Shown here: positions 11,171 to 25,559 of the stretch, piece after piece
Numbering within the stretch: position 1 is the first letter of the stretch
Layout of the letters: each line of letters opens with the position of its first letter
Origin: Steromphala cineraria
Taxonomy: Eukaryota; Mollusca; Gastropoda; Trochida; Trochidae
DNA: 64,000 nt
Direction of reading: 5' to 3'
Assembly (NCBI GenBank): GCA_916613615.1
Contig: OU744730.1
Span: forward strand, 29,882,882-29,946,881
Position numbers and translations under genes: made by a program
The notes under the pieces: generated by a model
Seen by the model: the letters and a program-made list of their open reading frames with translations, nothing else
The model's database searches: none
What the model was told of the DNA's origin: nothing

Positions 11171-12642
11171 ACTACTTTGAACTCCATATACTTATTCATT
11201 ATATTATTATTAATATTGCTTCTGACTTAGGACATTGTTGGATGAAAAGTTAAAATCTCAAAAAAGTTACATAAAAAAGTGAAATTTTTTATACAATATA
11301 AATGCAGGCAGAAAATGAAAATATCAATGCCCTACAAAAGCACACAAAAAACAAGAGACCTAATTTACCTCGTTTCAATAATTTGATTTGTGTGATCTCA
11401 GAAGTAGTGCTACGCCAGGAACTTATATGCACAAATTTTTTTGTTTAACATTATGAAGGAAAGAAAATGTTTTAACCGTCCGTTTTGCACAACGGTATGC
11501 AATTCCATGATATCACAATTTGTTTACATCATCGTTCAATACCATCTTACTGCATTGTAAAACAAATGGCATAGCTGCCTCTAGATCAGATATCATCAAA
11601 TGTATTAACTATAAAAGATATATTAGTTACTTCTTTCATTTTCTTACTTTATAGTAATTACATGTCACTGGTATGAATAAATCACAACAATATGTTATTT
11701 ACAAACATAACTTATTTTCAAAATGACGACATTTCTTACAAAACCTGACAATAAATAACTTGGTGTTCCATTTACGTCACTTTTTCAGACATAAGCTGAC
11801 ATAAGTAAGTAGAACATATAGCTGCACTGACTGTTGGTACTGTTTTCTACGTAAAAAGCCACATATGAGAAAAGAAGTAAACATGGAAATCTGTCCATTT
11901 CCCTTTTTAGAATTTTCGAGCAAACAATGAAAACTATAAAAAATAATTCAATCTTGGGTATACTTTAAACCTAAATTCCAACTTCGAAAATGAATTAAGT
12001 AGAACAAGTGAGGTCAATTATAAAATAAGGAATACGTTGTGTCTTTATATTAATCTGTTTTGATTTACAATATTATGATTTATACAGCTTTATATTTTGA
12101 AATTAATCATTCCACATCGACTTGATGAAGCTAAATGAAGATTGAGTTTGCTTCATACTGACTCAATTAAATTGTTGAAAAGGTATAAATTTGATAACGT
12201 TAATAAAAGGAAGCATATGGCTAAATTTAGAGATGAAATAAAAACTTTATAAAAACTCAAAAGAACATTGTGTTAGTATCTAAACTAACAATATTTACGT
12301 TCGGATTTCGATATCTTTCATAAGTAACTAGAGTTAATTTAAACTAAGGAGTGAATCATCATGATATTTTGCCGGAAATGTTCTGAGGGATTCAAAATGA
12401 GAACCAAGGAAGATCCATTTGTTAGATAATAGACATCACTCGATCACGGGTAATTAATGTATATTCAAAGGTAAGTTAATTTGCTAGTGGTCGAGGCCAT
12501 ACATTTTACGCCTATTGTAATTGGGTTTGTTGAAATAAATGGTAATTTACTTCTTTGATACCATTTGGGTGGTTCTGTAAATAGATAATATCTATGCTTG
12601 TCGGCATATTTTGAAGGAGTATGACATGACTAAATATTTGAA

Positions 12643-13279
12643 GCATGGATGAAACCTAATAAAGTGTGGATTACATTGCAGAAACCTTAAATAAAAACTC
12701 CTTGAACTGAGATGTACTTCAAACATATGGCCTAACAGCGTATTGAAACTGAAAAAGATTTTACCAAACACTTTTCTGAATTTGTATGAAGTTAAACAGA
12801 GAATCACGAGTCATAGAGCTTGAAAACATAGAAAATAGAGCAATTGGTTGTGTAGCTCATCGGGCTTTTACTTTAGGCTGTGGTCAAAGTTGTTTACTCT
12901 CCTCCCCCTGCTAGTAGGGGCCACAGGATCATTAAATGTGCATTTAGAACGTAACCAACCCTGGCATGGATGAAACCTAATAAAGTGTGATTTAGATTGA
13001 AAGAAACCCCATATAGAATCTCCTCGAAGTAATATGTACTTCAAACATATGACCTAACAGCATAGCGGACCGGAGTGAACAAGATTTTACCAAACAACTT
13101 TCTGAATTTGTATGAAGTTTAACTGAGAATCACGAGTCATACAGCTTGACAACATAGAAAACAGAGCAATTGGTTGTGTAGCTCATCGGGCTTTTACTTT
13201 AGGCTGTGGTCAAAGTTGTTAACTCTCCTCCCCCCGCTAGTAGGATCATTAAATGTGCATTTAGAACTTAACCAACCCT
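12643..13279 (+). repeat. Two-copy tandem repeat, period 321 bp
   Basis: Unit 1 starts GCATGGATGAAACCTAATAA at 12,643 and unit 2 repeats it at 12,964. The second halves (for example TGTGTAGCTCATCGGGC and TTAGGCTGTGGTCAAAG) are nearly identical, while the first halves have diverged. Block C near 23,977 has a single unit, so the doubling is local. Beyond the second unit to 13,800 I see nothing recognisable. Confidence 0.85.
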
Positions 13280-14717
13280 CAATTTAAGAAGGGGGCTGCC
13301 AAATATACAATCAATAATTTCAGGCATAGATCAAAAAGTTCCCCCAAGACCTTTCAGAAGCCCTAGCGTGACCAAAACCGTAGATGATGATCCTCATTTG
13401 TCAATAAGTCTGTTAACAAAGTATCTGCTTTCTAGTCCTTATGTTCTTGAGAAGAAGTCGAAAATGAGGCTTTTCGCGTTTGATAAATAGAAGAGACATG
13501 GTCACCATATCATATTAAAACATAAATATTTGTTTCTGTTACGATCTATTTCCTTAAGAATCTGTACTTCTTTTTGATTGAACAATCTTCGTTTCACACG
13601 AGTTAAACATATTCTGTGCATATTATCTGAAAAACAAAGAGAGTTTTTGCTATTCTACATGTATCTTTTATTCTCTCGTCATTAGTAGTAACTTTTGCAA
13701 TGAGTTACCTTTGCTGTTTTTGGATCATTTACACTTACATGTAGCGCTAACTAATGAAAATTCATCAACATGATGTCACATGAAGTGCTTTCAAATTCAG
13801 ATTTAAATACACGTTAACTCTGAGCATCATCTTTATTTAGCATGGTTGCAAGTTGTAATGTTCAGATATAAAAGTGAATGAAGGTATTAATTCATATCCA
13901 AAATCAATTAAATTATTTAAATCTTCTATTTCAAGCCTATACATTTCTTAAATAGAATGAGCAAAATGAAACGAGTATATATATTCTGTAACAAAACATT
14001 CTTGATTTCGATTAACACAAGCAAGTGTTACATTTTCAATTAATTGAGCAGAAGGAACATCATATATTCCGTTACAAAAACATGCTTGAGTTTGACAAAC
14101 ACAAGCATTAAATTTTCATTAGGATTGTGTCACAAGTGAAGGTGCTCTTACAAAAGGGAAGCTCCCTCTTCAAAAGCACATTGTGTGCATGTTTTATACA
14201 GAAGATGTTTATTTTAGATCTTAGAATCTGTTCTTCATAAGAAAATCTAGCTTTACTTTGATAAAAGGAACGTGAAATCTCTGCAGTTGACATAATAAAA
14301 AAAGATGCATCTTGTCATTTTGAATAATCTAAATGTATCTTTAAAAATGCAAAAGCAAAGATATGAATTTCAAAACATGACTTGACTTACTTATATTTAG
14401 CTAGGATCTAAAGGAAAAACTTAAAAACTCTGCATCTTGCCCGGGAAATGCAAAGAGTTTGGCACAGATGTCGAAAAAGTAGTATATCCTTTTTACATGT
14501 AGCTTATTAAGTTAACATTATGAACACAATCTACATGTATATTAGTTAACAAACAAACATCTCATATTAAAGTGAGTTTACAATTATTCAAACAGAGTGA
14601 AAGGTTTCAAAACCGGTGTAAGTAACTCAATAGACTTTGATAATGATTTTTTACTATATAAATTTATTCAGAAAATACGTCAATGACACTACAAACACTC
14701 CAATTACGTTTAGATAA

Positions 14718-14910
14718 GGGGACGATTGAGCGCAGTGGTTGGCGCGTTTGGCTTTGGATCAGGAGGTCCATGGTTCAAATCCCGCCAAGGCCTCGGCAAC
14801 TTTGTCTGTAGAAGAGAACTGTCCTATACGCAGTCAGGTTTGGGTGCAATGTTACACTGGATTAGGATCAAACGATTAAGATCAAAGTGTTTCTGTATTG
14901 AGGTTTGATT
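14718..14910 (+). mobile_element. tRNA-derived SINE, 5' part
   Basis: The head shows RNA polymerase III promoter boxes: an A-box-like GAGCGCAGTGGTTGGCGCG near 14,727 and a B box GGTTCAAATCCC near 14,772. The SINE body follows (GGCAACTTTGTCTGTAGAAG, ACGCAGTCAGGTTTGGGTGC). It stops before the 3' tail. The short open frame crossing it is not a gene. Confidence 0.8.
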
Positions 14911-17900
14911 TCAGAATAAGTAAGTGTTAGAAATAAAATTCGCATGATCTCAAATTGTTAAGGTTCAAACAATGCATTGTTTTTGGTTATTTTTAATTTG
15001 AAAGTTAAATATTTTGCAATCAACAGTACAATAAAGACATTTTCCTGAAGCTGAAAATATCTTGAATAACAATATAAACAAAATTAATTAACTTGTTCCA
15101 AACATATATTTAGTTTGAAAATCAATGCCAGGTATGCATATCGATATCAACAAAACTTCAATCAATTTAGGTTTTAAAGCTGCAAACATCTAAAGCTTAT
15201 GCAAATAATAATTAACACTTGAGTGTTCCTTAACTTCTATTAGTTTATATATTTGTACATTAACTAAGATTCATGGGGGATATTGTATTAACAGTCGGTA
15301 TTGTATACTGTAGCCATTCAAGACATTACACTCTTTTTACACCATCTTATCCTATCTTCCGATAAAAAATATAAAATGAAACGGCAGTGCAGCATCAAGA
15401 TATATCAGATATATAATATATATTAGGATGTAATCTCATTTTGTTAAGTTATACTAATTACAAAACAGTGGTGTGAATAAGCCATAACACTACGTAATTA
15501 CATTCAGAGATATTTATCAGAACATAACTGTATTCCATTTTGTAGAATTTATACCTGCAATGGATGATTGTGATGTTTCCTTCTAACGAATAACATATGA
15601 GAAATTAAATGAAAACAGTTTTTCTTAAATTCGTCTCCAAAGCAAACTGTAAAAAACTTTGAAAGATGTAACTGGACAGTATAGAGGACATGCAGGTCAG
15701 AATTATAGCAAATAAATTCTTGGGCTCATCAAGGTCTTTTAAGTTGACTTAACCAACATTGTCTAAAAGCTAATCATACGGAAGAGAGATAACCTTTGGT
15801 ACACCGCAACTGATATCCAATTACGAAAATGAAATGAAAATGCAGAACGAGTAAGAATGAGGACCGTTAGAAAATGAAGAATAAGATGAGTATGTTCTGG
15901 TTCATAACACTATCATTGAATACATATTATGCATTTGTTTAAAACAATTCATCCATCAACATCAATTTGATGGAATTAAATGAAGATTAGGTTTGCTTAA
16001 CTACGACTCATTGTTAAGATAGAAAATGGACATCATTTCCTGTAGCATAAGGCTGATTTGTCTACTTTATTTGTGTTTGCAGAATTAACAATAAGGAGAA
16101 GATTTTGAGGAATTCTATCTTTGGCGTAGCGGTGCTTTATGCGCCAATTTATATAGTATTGGATAATAGACATTTAGCCTTAAAATGACAATTCAAAGCA
16201 ATGTTATCTTTAATGTGCTTTTTAATAAAACTACAGATCGAAATGTCTGTAGATTTGGAGCATCAGTTTTATAGGTTCATAGTCGAAGATGGATAAAAAC
16301 ATAAATTTGTATGAAGGCATTAATTCATTTAAAAATCAATGAATCTAATTAATTATTCAATCCTATCAAGTTTTATCATCATATTGTTAAACAAGTTAAT
16401 CTTCTTAGCTTTGCAATAAGAACAAATAGCTCGATTTGCTTCGTCAACAGTCTCTTTAAAATCCATTCTCCAAAAATAATTTATTGGTCTTTAAGTTTAA
16501 GAAAGACTATTTTTTTCCAGAGGTTTCATGGTTGTGGCCATGGTGAACATCGGAATGGATGAAATTTAGTTATCATTTTGACTTTTTATAAAATATCCAA
16601 AATGCAAACGTACAATATTAATGCCAGCACGTGTTTTAACACTGCATAATGCATGCAAATATGGCCTTGTAGAGCAAAATGTAAAACACATATGCTGTAA
16701 AAACTAACATTACAAACTTACAAAAAGGGAGCTTGTCAAAGCTAAAATACGTGTTTGTTGTCCAATAAAGGCGATATGATTGCAAGTTCATAGTTGCGAT
16801 GCTTTGAATGTGTACGAAGGTAGGAATTATTCACTTCCAAAATCACTTTTAGCCTGCTTTGTTCTACAATTCTCTCAAGTTCTTTAATCATAATGTTCAA
16901 CACAGTAATCCTCTTTGCTTTAAAATTAAGAACCCCACTTGATTTGCCAACTGCCTCTTTAAAATCAATTCCTTAATTTTGAATCGTTTAATTGAGTTTG
17001 TGGAAAGAACCTAAGCTGTTAGAGGTTTAATCATTTAAGTCTTCGTAGGAAATTTTCAGTATATCTTATTGGTTAAAAATGAAGTTTGCACAAAAAACAA
17101 TGACAGCATCTCTTCCAAGACTGCATAATAGATGAGACATAGAAGCATTAAATGTAAAAACATATGTGCTGATACAACTAATATGACATGATCGATTTAA
17201 TCTTAACAAGAATATGATGTTCACAAAGGATTGTTTCTTCACTGAAGCTTCTCTTACAAAAGGAAGATGTGTCTTTACTGTACAATACAGGCGACACTTA
17301 TCTTCAAAGGCATCTGTTCTTTATCAGAAAGTGTATTTGTAACTTAGCTTTACTTTGATCTATTATAGTATTCTGATCAAAGGAGTGTGATATCTGTGCA
17401 ATTGACATTTTGAAAAATGCATCTTGTCAAAAACAAACAATCTAAAATTATCTATAAAAATGCAAGAGCAGATATTAAGATTTAGCAATGATGACCTATG
17501 AAAGTGATTTTGAAATTTTAATGATTTTTGTTGAATATCAATCTCATAATATTTTATCAGGGATCGAATTTGATTTTAAATAATTCAAAACTAAAAAGAA
17601 GAACAAAAGAAAGTTAGGCATAATCCTTTGACTAGAACACTAGATAAAATAAAATGTCTAATTCTGAGTTGAATTGAAGTCAATGTTAAATACTGACTTT
17701 AAACACTTTGGTTTACGTTCATAAAGTCAAGGGTTGAGTTGAAATAGTTTCCATAACTTTACAAGGGTTCACTAACGTGTCATGTCAATCTCACACGACT
17801 GTAAATGCAACCAGAAGTTGATTCAAGTCATCGTCGACAGTTTTATTGAACAGGAACATCATACTTGACCTGAAAACAGTTTTAAATGTTATTCTGACCC

Positions 17901-18210
17901 TCTCAAAGTGACGAAGTGTTTACCATCCATGTATAAATGAGTTTCCGTACATTGAAAACATGTGAGATGTAGGAATCAAGCTCCTTTCAAAACATGTCGG
18001 TTATTAACAAGAAATTGAATGAGTCTAGTAACCACTCATGTCTGGTTAGCTTGACATGGGCCCTCAAGTATTCCCAGTTTATAAAGTCATATGACAGATG
18101 ATTCGATTTTTAGGTAGAAATTTAATTTGAATGAAATGGAATGGGTTCATCATTGCCTTGTTAGTTTGGTATTTGCATTAAATAGTGTCACATGAGAAGT
18201 GTGTTATTGA

Positions 18211-19285
18211 CATATACTACCACACTTGGAATTAATATTTAATATTATTTTAGAAAAGGGTTACTTCCCCAAAACTTGGTCCACCGGTATAATAGTTCCA
18301 ATTCATAAGAAAGGTGATCAAAATGATCCTGACAATTACAGGGGTATAACATTATTAAGCATATTCAGTAAAATATTTACATCCATTATAAATAAGAGAC
18401 TAGTTGAATGGGCAGATTCCATGGATAAGATAACAGAATCACAGGCCGGCTTCAGGAAAGGATACAGCACAACTGATAATATATTTGTTTTACACTCTAT
18501 TATCCAAAAATACCTAAATCAAAAGGGACACAAATTTTATTTGTAGATTTTTCTAAAGCGTTCGAGACAGTTAACAGAAATAAGCTATGGAATCTGTTAG
18601 AGGAACAAGGCGTCAGTTGCAAAATGGGGAAACTATTGCGGAGTATTTATGAAAATGTGAAAATGTGTATAAGGAGTAACAACGAATTATCAGACTCTTT
18701 CGTGAGCCAGTTAGGAGTGAGACAAGGTTGCATATTAAGCCCCTTTCTATTTACATTTTTCATCAATGAATTAGCAAGTCAAATCCAAAAAAACTGTTCA
18801 AATGGTATTCAATTGCATCCAGATTTAATACAGATTTTCCTGTTATATTTGCCGATGATATTATTCTATTTTCAAGCACAATTGGAGGCTTACAAAGAGA
18901 GATAAATGAATAAGAGAATTATTGAGATAATTGCAAACTAACTGTAAACCAAGCTAAAACAAAAATAATTGTTTTAAAAATGGAGGTAAATTAGCCAATA
19001 ACGAAATATGGTTCTACAAAGGAAATAGACTGGATACAACTACCTCATACGAATACTTAGGTGTACATTTTACTAATCATCTCTCTTGGTCAGTACATAC
19101 AACACATGCATCCATGCAAGCAAAGAAAATTCTGATAGGTATTTTAAAATATGTATATATATTGGGTGACTTGTCTTATAATTCTTTTTTCAAAATATTT
19201 GATACAAAAATAAATCCAATTTTGTTATATGGAGCAGAAGTATGGGGTTTTAAATCTTTTGATGTTTTAGAAAAAGTTCATTCGT
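18211..19285 (+). pseudogene. Non-LTR reverse transcriptase, internal fragment, frameshifted
   Basis: This is an ORF2 piece from an L2/CR1-type retrotransposon. The first frame (to ~18,546) reads PIHKKGDQNDPDNYRGITLL and SQAGFRKGYSTTDN. After a small deletion near 18,540 another frame gives VDFSKAFETVNRNKLW and GVRQGCILSPFLF. The FADD block (FADDIILFSS) lies in a third frame near 18,850, after a shift. Thumb-like sequence (YEYLGVHF, NPILLYGAEVWGF) runs to about 19,285. It aligns well to the intact ORF2 at 54,801-58,253 but is a distinct lineage. The endonuclease, C-terminal knuckle, 3' UTR and tail are all missing, so it is truncated at both ends and cannot be functional. Block B homology resumes on both sides. 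Confidence 0.92.
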
Positions 19286-20554
19286 AGTAAATTCTTGTAT
19301 GAAGTAAAATTGATTCGTAAGTGACATGTTTCTCATTTAGGAGAACTCTTGAGACGAACATGGATTACACAGCCATCACCTTCGAATCATGTCACTTGTC
19401 GAACTGATGCTGAAGTCTCATTTCATTTTGGACCTCTTCTTCATCCAGTTAACATTACGTTTTGACAGGTAATCGTCTCGTCACTTGAAATATGACAGGC
19501 AAACGTCAACACCACTTGAAATAAGTTTGATTTATTCGATTCATTGATGTATTAATATAAAGCCTGCTGGTCTATGCAGACTTTGATAATCTAAAGTGTA
19601 TACGTCCCAATTAACATTCTATCTTCTTAACCTGATTCTGATTCTTGATTTGTTCATTAACATTTAATGTCACGTGCAAGGAATGATATGCCTTATAAAT
19701 AAATCTGTTTATAAAAAGGTTAATTTAGAATATACCAATCAGCTATTTTTCAACAATTGGTCTTTAGACTACTTGATCTTGCAGTACAGATGCTACGATT
19801 GTTTGAATACAGATGGATCTAAAGACTTTCATGAAATACATTTATTTGTTGAGTTAAAAGACAGAGTTCTGGGTGAATACTTTCAAAAAATTATGATCTG
19901 AATGAACATTCACAAGATCTTTTGCAAAATGGTCTTTTGATATACCAAACGAAAACACACTTTATGCAATATAATAATATCTTATACTTTTAATTTTTAA
20001 TTTAATGGTATCGAAGAATAATTCGGATAAAAGTAAAATAATTTGTTCAAAGTAAACTGATTGGCAATATATTCTATTCATCACATTGTCAATTAATATT
20101 TCCCCAATTCTGACAGACAGACATAGCGTTGCACCACAAACTGTTCACTTGATATTGGAAAAAGCATGTAGTGACATTGACGTACTCGAAGAAACCAAAA
20201 AAAACAAGAAAATCTAATTAACTGTAGTTGTTGTAATGATAGGATTTAACAGGAAGAAGTCAATAAGTTCCCAAAGGATTGACGGTGATTAAATTAAACA
20301 TTTTACAATCAGCTGAATGTTAAAAGGTTCTCTTTTAGCATCTCCGAGTGCAAACGTTTTAAAAAGGTTTTCTTTAGATTTAAGTTGATAGAATAGGTTA
20401 AGTTGCAAACGAAATATAGCATTTTGTAAGATGCATGACATGACATATGACAGTGTAAAATTAAGTTTAAAACATTGTTAATTCATTAAATCAATTAACC
20501 CACAAAAAGTTACTTAAAACACATAAGTATTACAGTAGTTATATGTATAAAGTG

Positions 20555-20760
20555 GGGTAAGGAGCTTTCGGGTTTAACGCCTCTTTCAGGATTGTTCCAC
20601 TTAATCACGTCTGCTATAATCAATGCAGGGGGAAGGCCTGCTACACTATTGTTGTTATGAAGTGAGGTAGAAGAAAGGTACATGGCTGAATGTATATGTA
20701 TTATTATACTTAAACCTCGCTGGTTATGAGAGTTTTGGAGGAATTCCATCTGCATAAGAT
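20555..20760 (-). repeat. Old SINE remnant (block B copy 2)
   Basis: Reverse-oriented SINE-like phrases (GGGTTTAACGCCTCTTTCAGG, ATCAATGCAGGGGGAAGGCC) at the position matching 9,455-9,560. The frame at 20,510-20,755 reads through this remnant and is not a gene. Confidence 0.5.
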
Positions 20761-20949
20761 GTTTTATATCCTAACCTTAGATCCGCAAACTTTATTTAAA
20801 TAATATGATATTCCATATTAACAGTTAAGTGTAGAAGTATACAGAGCAACACAATTTTAAATGTCCTAATGGTTATGTTTTTTAATGTTGGTAATTTCTA
20901 TCAATTCTATCCTATTGAAATATTCTAATTATTTAAGTTCAATATCACA

Positions 20950-21260
20950 AGGGGCCCCGCCCTAAAAACCTATTTTCGTTTACTTCTCAAGAAGCATATA
21001 CATAAGGCCTAGAAAGCTGAAATCTTGTGTACACACTTCTTGACCAGGGAGCATGATTATTTACAGCTTCGGTGACCACTTGGGACCTCATAAGGGCCTG
21101 ATGCTATGCCCTTAAACCTATTTCTGCTTCTCCAGATGACTAAGGCCTAGAAAGCTGAACCATTTTATACAGACTCAATGGTAATGAGGATTTCAAATTT
21201 TACATTTGGTGACCCTGTGGGCCCTACTTAAAGTGAGAACGACATTTGCCACACCTTAAA
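20950..21260 (+). mobile_element. Pearl-like core repeats, about two units
   Basis: Two ~145 bp units with CCTAAAAACCTATTT, AAGGCCTAGAAAGCTGAA, CTTGACCAG and GGTGACC..., the same core as at 38,040 and 63,360. No microsatellite end is seen, so this is a fragment. Confidence 0.65.
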
Positions 21261-21364
21261 GCCAAATTGATATGGCGCCTGTTGAGCTACAGAGGCAATG
21301 GCTTTATGTTTTATTTTAATTTCAGTTCAAGGTACTGAGGTGTTATTGAACACATTTAGAGCTT

Positions 21365-21680
21365 AGTTTAAGGACTCATTTGCCTTGATTGCGCCTACTT
21401 TGTGTCAAATAAGAACTTTCTGGGCGTCATGCTTCGTTCCCCGTACTAAATCAATACAATTACACAAATAAGTTGACACATAGTTAAGTCACGATCTTTC
21501 CTCATTAGCTTGCATTTCCGAACCCAAAAAGACCAAACCAGACAGATAAGTGTCCACAGATACGTTCAAACATGCCACTCTACCATTTAAGTCATGTAAG
21601 CCCAGCTGTGCCCGAGATAAAATCTAAAATCGTTACTCTGAAGTTAATTGAAACGCTTAGTTGTGACAAGAATAAAACTA
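21365..21680 (+). repeat. Dispersed repeat R1, copy 2
   Basis: CGCCTACTTTGTGTCAAATA, AGACAGATAAGTGTCCACAG and TTAGTTGTGACAAGAATAAA occur in the family order. Confidence 0.7.
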
Positions 21681-24600
21681 AAGTTTCGTTGCAAGTGCCA
21701 CTTTTTTAGCCTTGAAATAGGAAGACTCTCGATATAGATACTATTTTTATTTAAGCTTGATGAAAAATATTTAAGATAATTTTAATGAATTATCGACAAT
21801 CATATTTAAGTACAGTTACAGTACAGTTAAAGATTCTTCAAATCGTCAAATTAAATGTTTTAAAACAGCATCTCCAATATAAGTTATAGTGTATTATTCC
21901 AAATCATCGTTCTGTTATGGTTCTTAAGAATTGCCATTTCATTAAAACTTAACTTTACTTTCTATAATAGAGTCAGGCAATATGTGTACATTTTTCAAGT
22001 AATTGATAAAAACATCAGTGTTATTACAAACTTCCAAAAAAATAGATCAATAAAGTCTCCCAATATGTTAAATGCAGTCAGATGAACATTCATTGAACTA
22101 AACAACAATTCAGCCATACAAACTGGTTAAGTTAATGGTTTCAAGAAGGCTCCTACACTTCTACAGTTAGTTTCGAACCTGTTTTCATCACGCATGGTTT
22201 ATCAAAGTCGACCCATATTATATTGAAGTGATGATATTAAATGCAATAATGCAACCTACGAACACTTAGAAAAGTCTTGATACTGTGAAAAGCAATTCAC
22301 ATTTAAGACACCTTTTGAATCAACCAAATGATGATTTTCCTAATTAATACGACCTTAATGGATTTCAGTAACTTGGAATTGATGCTTGAAATTTAACGTC
22401 TCATTCCTTCCTGTTTCTTCCTCAAATTTCAGAAAAAAAGGAAATCATACACGTTAATGTGGAGTAATATTGTCTCTTTTGTTTTGATCTGAAAATACCC
22501 ATTGTAAATCCAATTTCACGACTTACATAGCCTTTCAGGTAACTAGGAGTTTCATATCTACCAACTTCTAGTTTTACCATTGTTCAGAAGAGATCAAAGG
22601 GGGTGACTTGGTTTCCCTCTTAGTAGGATAGACTTCAACTTGTAGCTTCACAAACATTTACATACCCAAGGCTATTTCAAATCTAGCTACAGTAATTGTC
22701 ACATTCATTTCCTTTCATCTTAGAATAATCCAGATTTGTAGCAAGAACCAGAATTATCTTTTAAGATATCAGTTTGCAGGTGCTAACTGTTTCAAGAGTG
22801 AAATGGACATCTTCCACAAATTTATAACAACATGTTTCGATTAAAAGTTTACATTAGTACTTAAGGTTAGAGTGTGCCTGAAATAAATATTAAAAAGTAA
22901 CACCAATAATCTGCTTAATCCTTTAGTTGTCCACCATGCAGTAATTTTATTATTTAAACTCACATGACGTATAATGATTATGAAGATTTCAAGGACACCT
23001 GACTATCTGATTATAAAGGCATGTATCTAAATTCTTATGTTGAATAATTAGAGGTATCTGCATGCCCATGTGAGTGTGAGGTAATAAAAACAAACATATA
23101 TTTGATTTTTTTATGACTTTATCTAAACAATCGTCTAACATACACATTTTAAATGTATTTGAAATTTATTTATTCAACATAAACATTCTTGTAGCTAAGC
23201 AATACAAAAACTGTGTTAAAAAAACTACACTATGGTGTCAACAAAGCATAATTAAATTGACGATTTATTATAATGAAGTTTTATGGATGATTTTCTTAAT
23301 GGAATTATTATGCGCATCGAGTTAATTGTTAAGAACACAATTCAATTTTTGAATGAACTTTTCTTGTTTAATATCAATATATTCATAACAAAGATCTTGA
23401 TATTGTCCTAAAATTGTGAGAAAAAAACAGAAGAATATAATAACATTATTCATGGAGAAAAAAGTTTTAATAGTAAATTTAGCACAATGCAATTTCATCA
23501 GCAATTTCATGATATCACCATCTTTTTACATCATCTTTTGATACAATATTACTCCATTTGAAAACAAATTGCAATGCTTTGTCTAGATATGAAAAATGAA
23601 TAGGATGTAATATCATTTTCTTACTTTAAAGTAATTAATATCAGTTGTATGAATAAGATAGTTGTCCATATGATGATATGTTAGTTTAGAAATCTTTGCA
23701 AATTTATTCCTATGTATTCAAAATGAAACCAAGGATAATCCATAATATAATAGACGTCATTCAATCACAGTTTATTAATGTATATTCTTGGGTTATTTCA
23801 AGACCATAATTTACGCCTACCTTCTAAACAAGATAATTGGGTTTGGTGAAATCCTTAAAAACAGATTGCAATGCTTCATGTAATAACCTTATTTGATATC
23901 ATTCAGAATTTTATGAAAAAAGATCTGTTCTCTGTAGTCATCTTGTCGAAGGAGTATCCCATGACCAACTATTTTAAGCATGGATAAAACCTAATGAAGT
24001 GTGATTTCCATCAAGGAAATCGTATAAAAATCTCCTTAAACTAATGATACCTCAAAGAAAGTGTAATATGGAACTTTAAAAGGAGGTGAAAACTTTTTTT
24101 TTTAGATTTCAACAACGAACGAAGATATAAAAAGTGAGAAATAACGGAATCATTTTATAATCAAATAAATAGCAGAATGTAGTGAAGATTTAGAAAGCTT
24201 GGTGAGTTGATAAAGCAATTCTCCTGATGCTTATGATATGTGGATGTACGGTTTCATTTTTCATTTTTATCCTTTAAAATCTGTTTTAATTTATGCATTT
24301 CCTTATTTCATACTGCCTACAAGACTGAAAGATGTACACATATACTGAAATGTTAATCAAATTTATTTACAAAGCAAGAAATGTTCACGATATTAATATT
24401 AGTTATTGCATTATTTAGTATGTACCAAGGCTGTCAACTTTATACATTGTTGGAATGAACATTTACCCTGGAAAAGCAGTGTTATGTCGCTTGTATATAA
24501 TTGTTTTACATCCAATATCAGATCAAAATCCATGTAAACTTTAAGGAAATGGCTTGTTTGAGATATGATTGCAAGGTATTAATTCACTTTCAAAAACACT

Positions 24601-25559
24601 TCTTTAATCTGCTTGTTCTAAATCCTTTCAAGTTCTTTAATCACAATGTTCAACACAATAATCCTCTTTGCTTTTCATTAAGAACACATAACCTAATTTG
24701 CTTTGTCAACTGTCTCTTTAAATCACTCTTTCAAAATAAATTCCTTGATTTGCGATCTTTTCTATTGAGATTGTAAAAACTACTTAAGTGATTAGAGATT
24801 TTATTATGTAAGTGTAAGGTGGAAATTTTTACTATTTTTATTAATCAAAAGACATTTGCATATCTTTCAAGACTGCATGACAGATTAGTCCTACTAGAAC
24901 AAAATGTTAAACATAGATGATGTTAAAACTGATAAGACATTATCGATTTTGATCTAAACTAGTATTGAGTACAGGGGACAATCATCTTCAAAGACATCTG
25001 TTCTTTATCAGAAAATGGCTTTTGGAAAAAAGCTTTACTTTGATCTATTTGTTGAAGAAGTTGATTTTGGCATAGAGTATCGAATAGGAAGAATTATTTG
25101 TATAGCAGAAAGATATAAGAATGTGACTGCATTGACTGTACTGCTTTTCATTAAAAGTCGCAGCTTAATATCCTAATTTCTTATTTTTTATTCTGAAGAA
25201 GCTAATGCTAAGAGTTGAGTCTAAACATTATCTACTACTTCAAGAAGGTTACTAACGTATTATGTCAATACTGAAAGACTTTGAATTCTTCAGAAGGGTT
25301 AATACACGAAGTCGTCGACAGTTTATTGAACAGGGTAAATCAATACGTGACCTGAAACTGTCTATTTCGGTGTTAAATTTGATTCTGACCCTCTCGAAAT
25401 GATAAAGTGTTTACAGTCCATGTTTTCTTGAATTGAACCATGTTAGATCCAGGAATCAAGCTTTTTTCAAAACGTGTCAATATTAACAAGGAATGGAGCT
25501 CGAGTGTCTAGGGACCACTCATGTCTGGTTAGCTAGACATTGACTTCACAGTATCTTAA

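Larger units (their letters stand above)
9840..14360. repeat. Segmental duplication block C, copy 1
   Basis: Matched in order, more weakly than block B, by sequence from about 20,950 to 25,080. Examples are 10,320-10,480 with 22,290-22,460, 11,505-11,600 with 23,490-23,600 and 12,375-12,480 with 23,715-23,800. The tail 14,110-14,350 also resembles 5,320-5,560. Short open frames at 10,408, 10,778, 12,592 and 14,108 are not conserved in the duplicate and match no family I know. Confidence 0.6.
14930..20950. repeat. Segmental duplication block B, copy 2
   Basis: Counterpart of 2,300-9,840, lacking its three MITEs and two other insertions. It carries a broken reverse-transcriptase fragment at 18,211-19,285 in place of about 200 bp of copy 1. 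No coding sequence besides that fragment; the frames at 19,674 and 20,510 lie in repeat sequence. Confidence 0.85.

Noticed and set aside
14726..14908. 60-codon frame
   Set aside because: Lies entirely within the SINE head and body.
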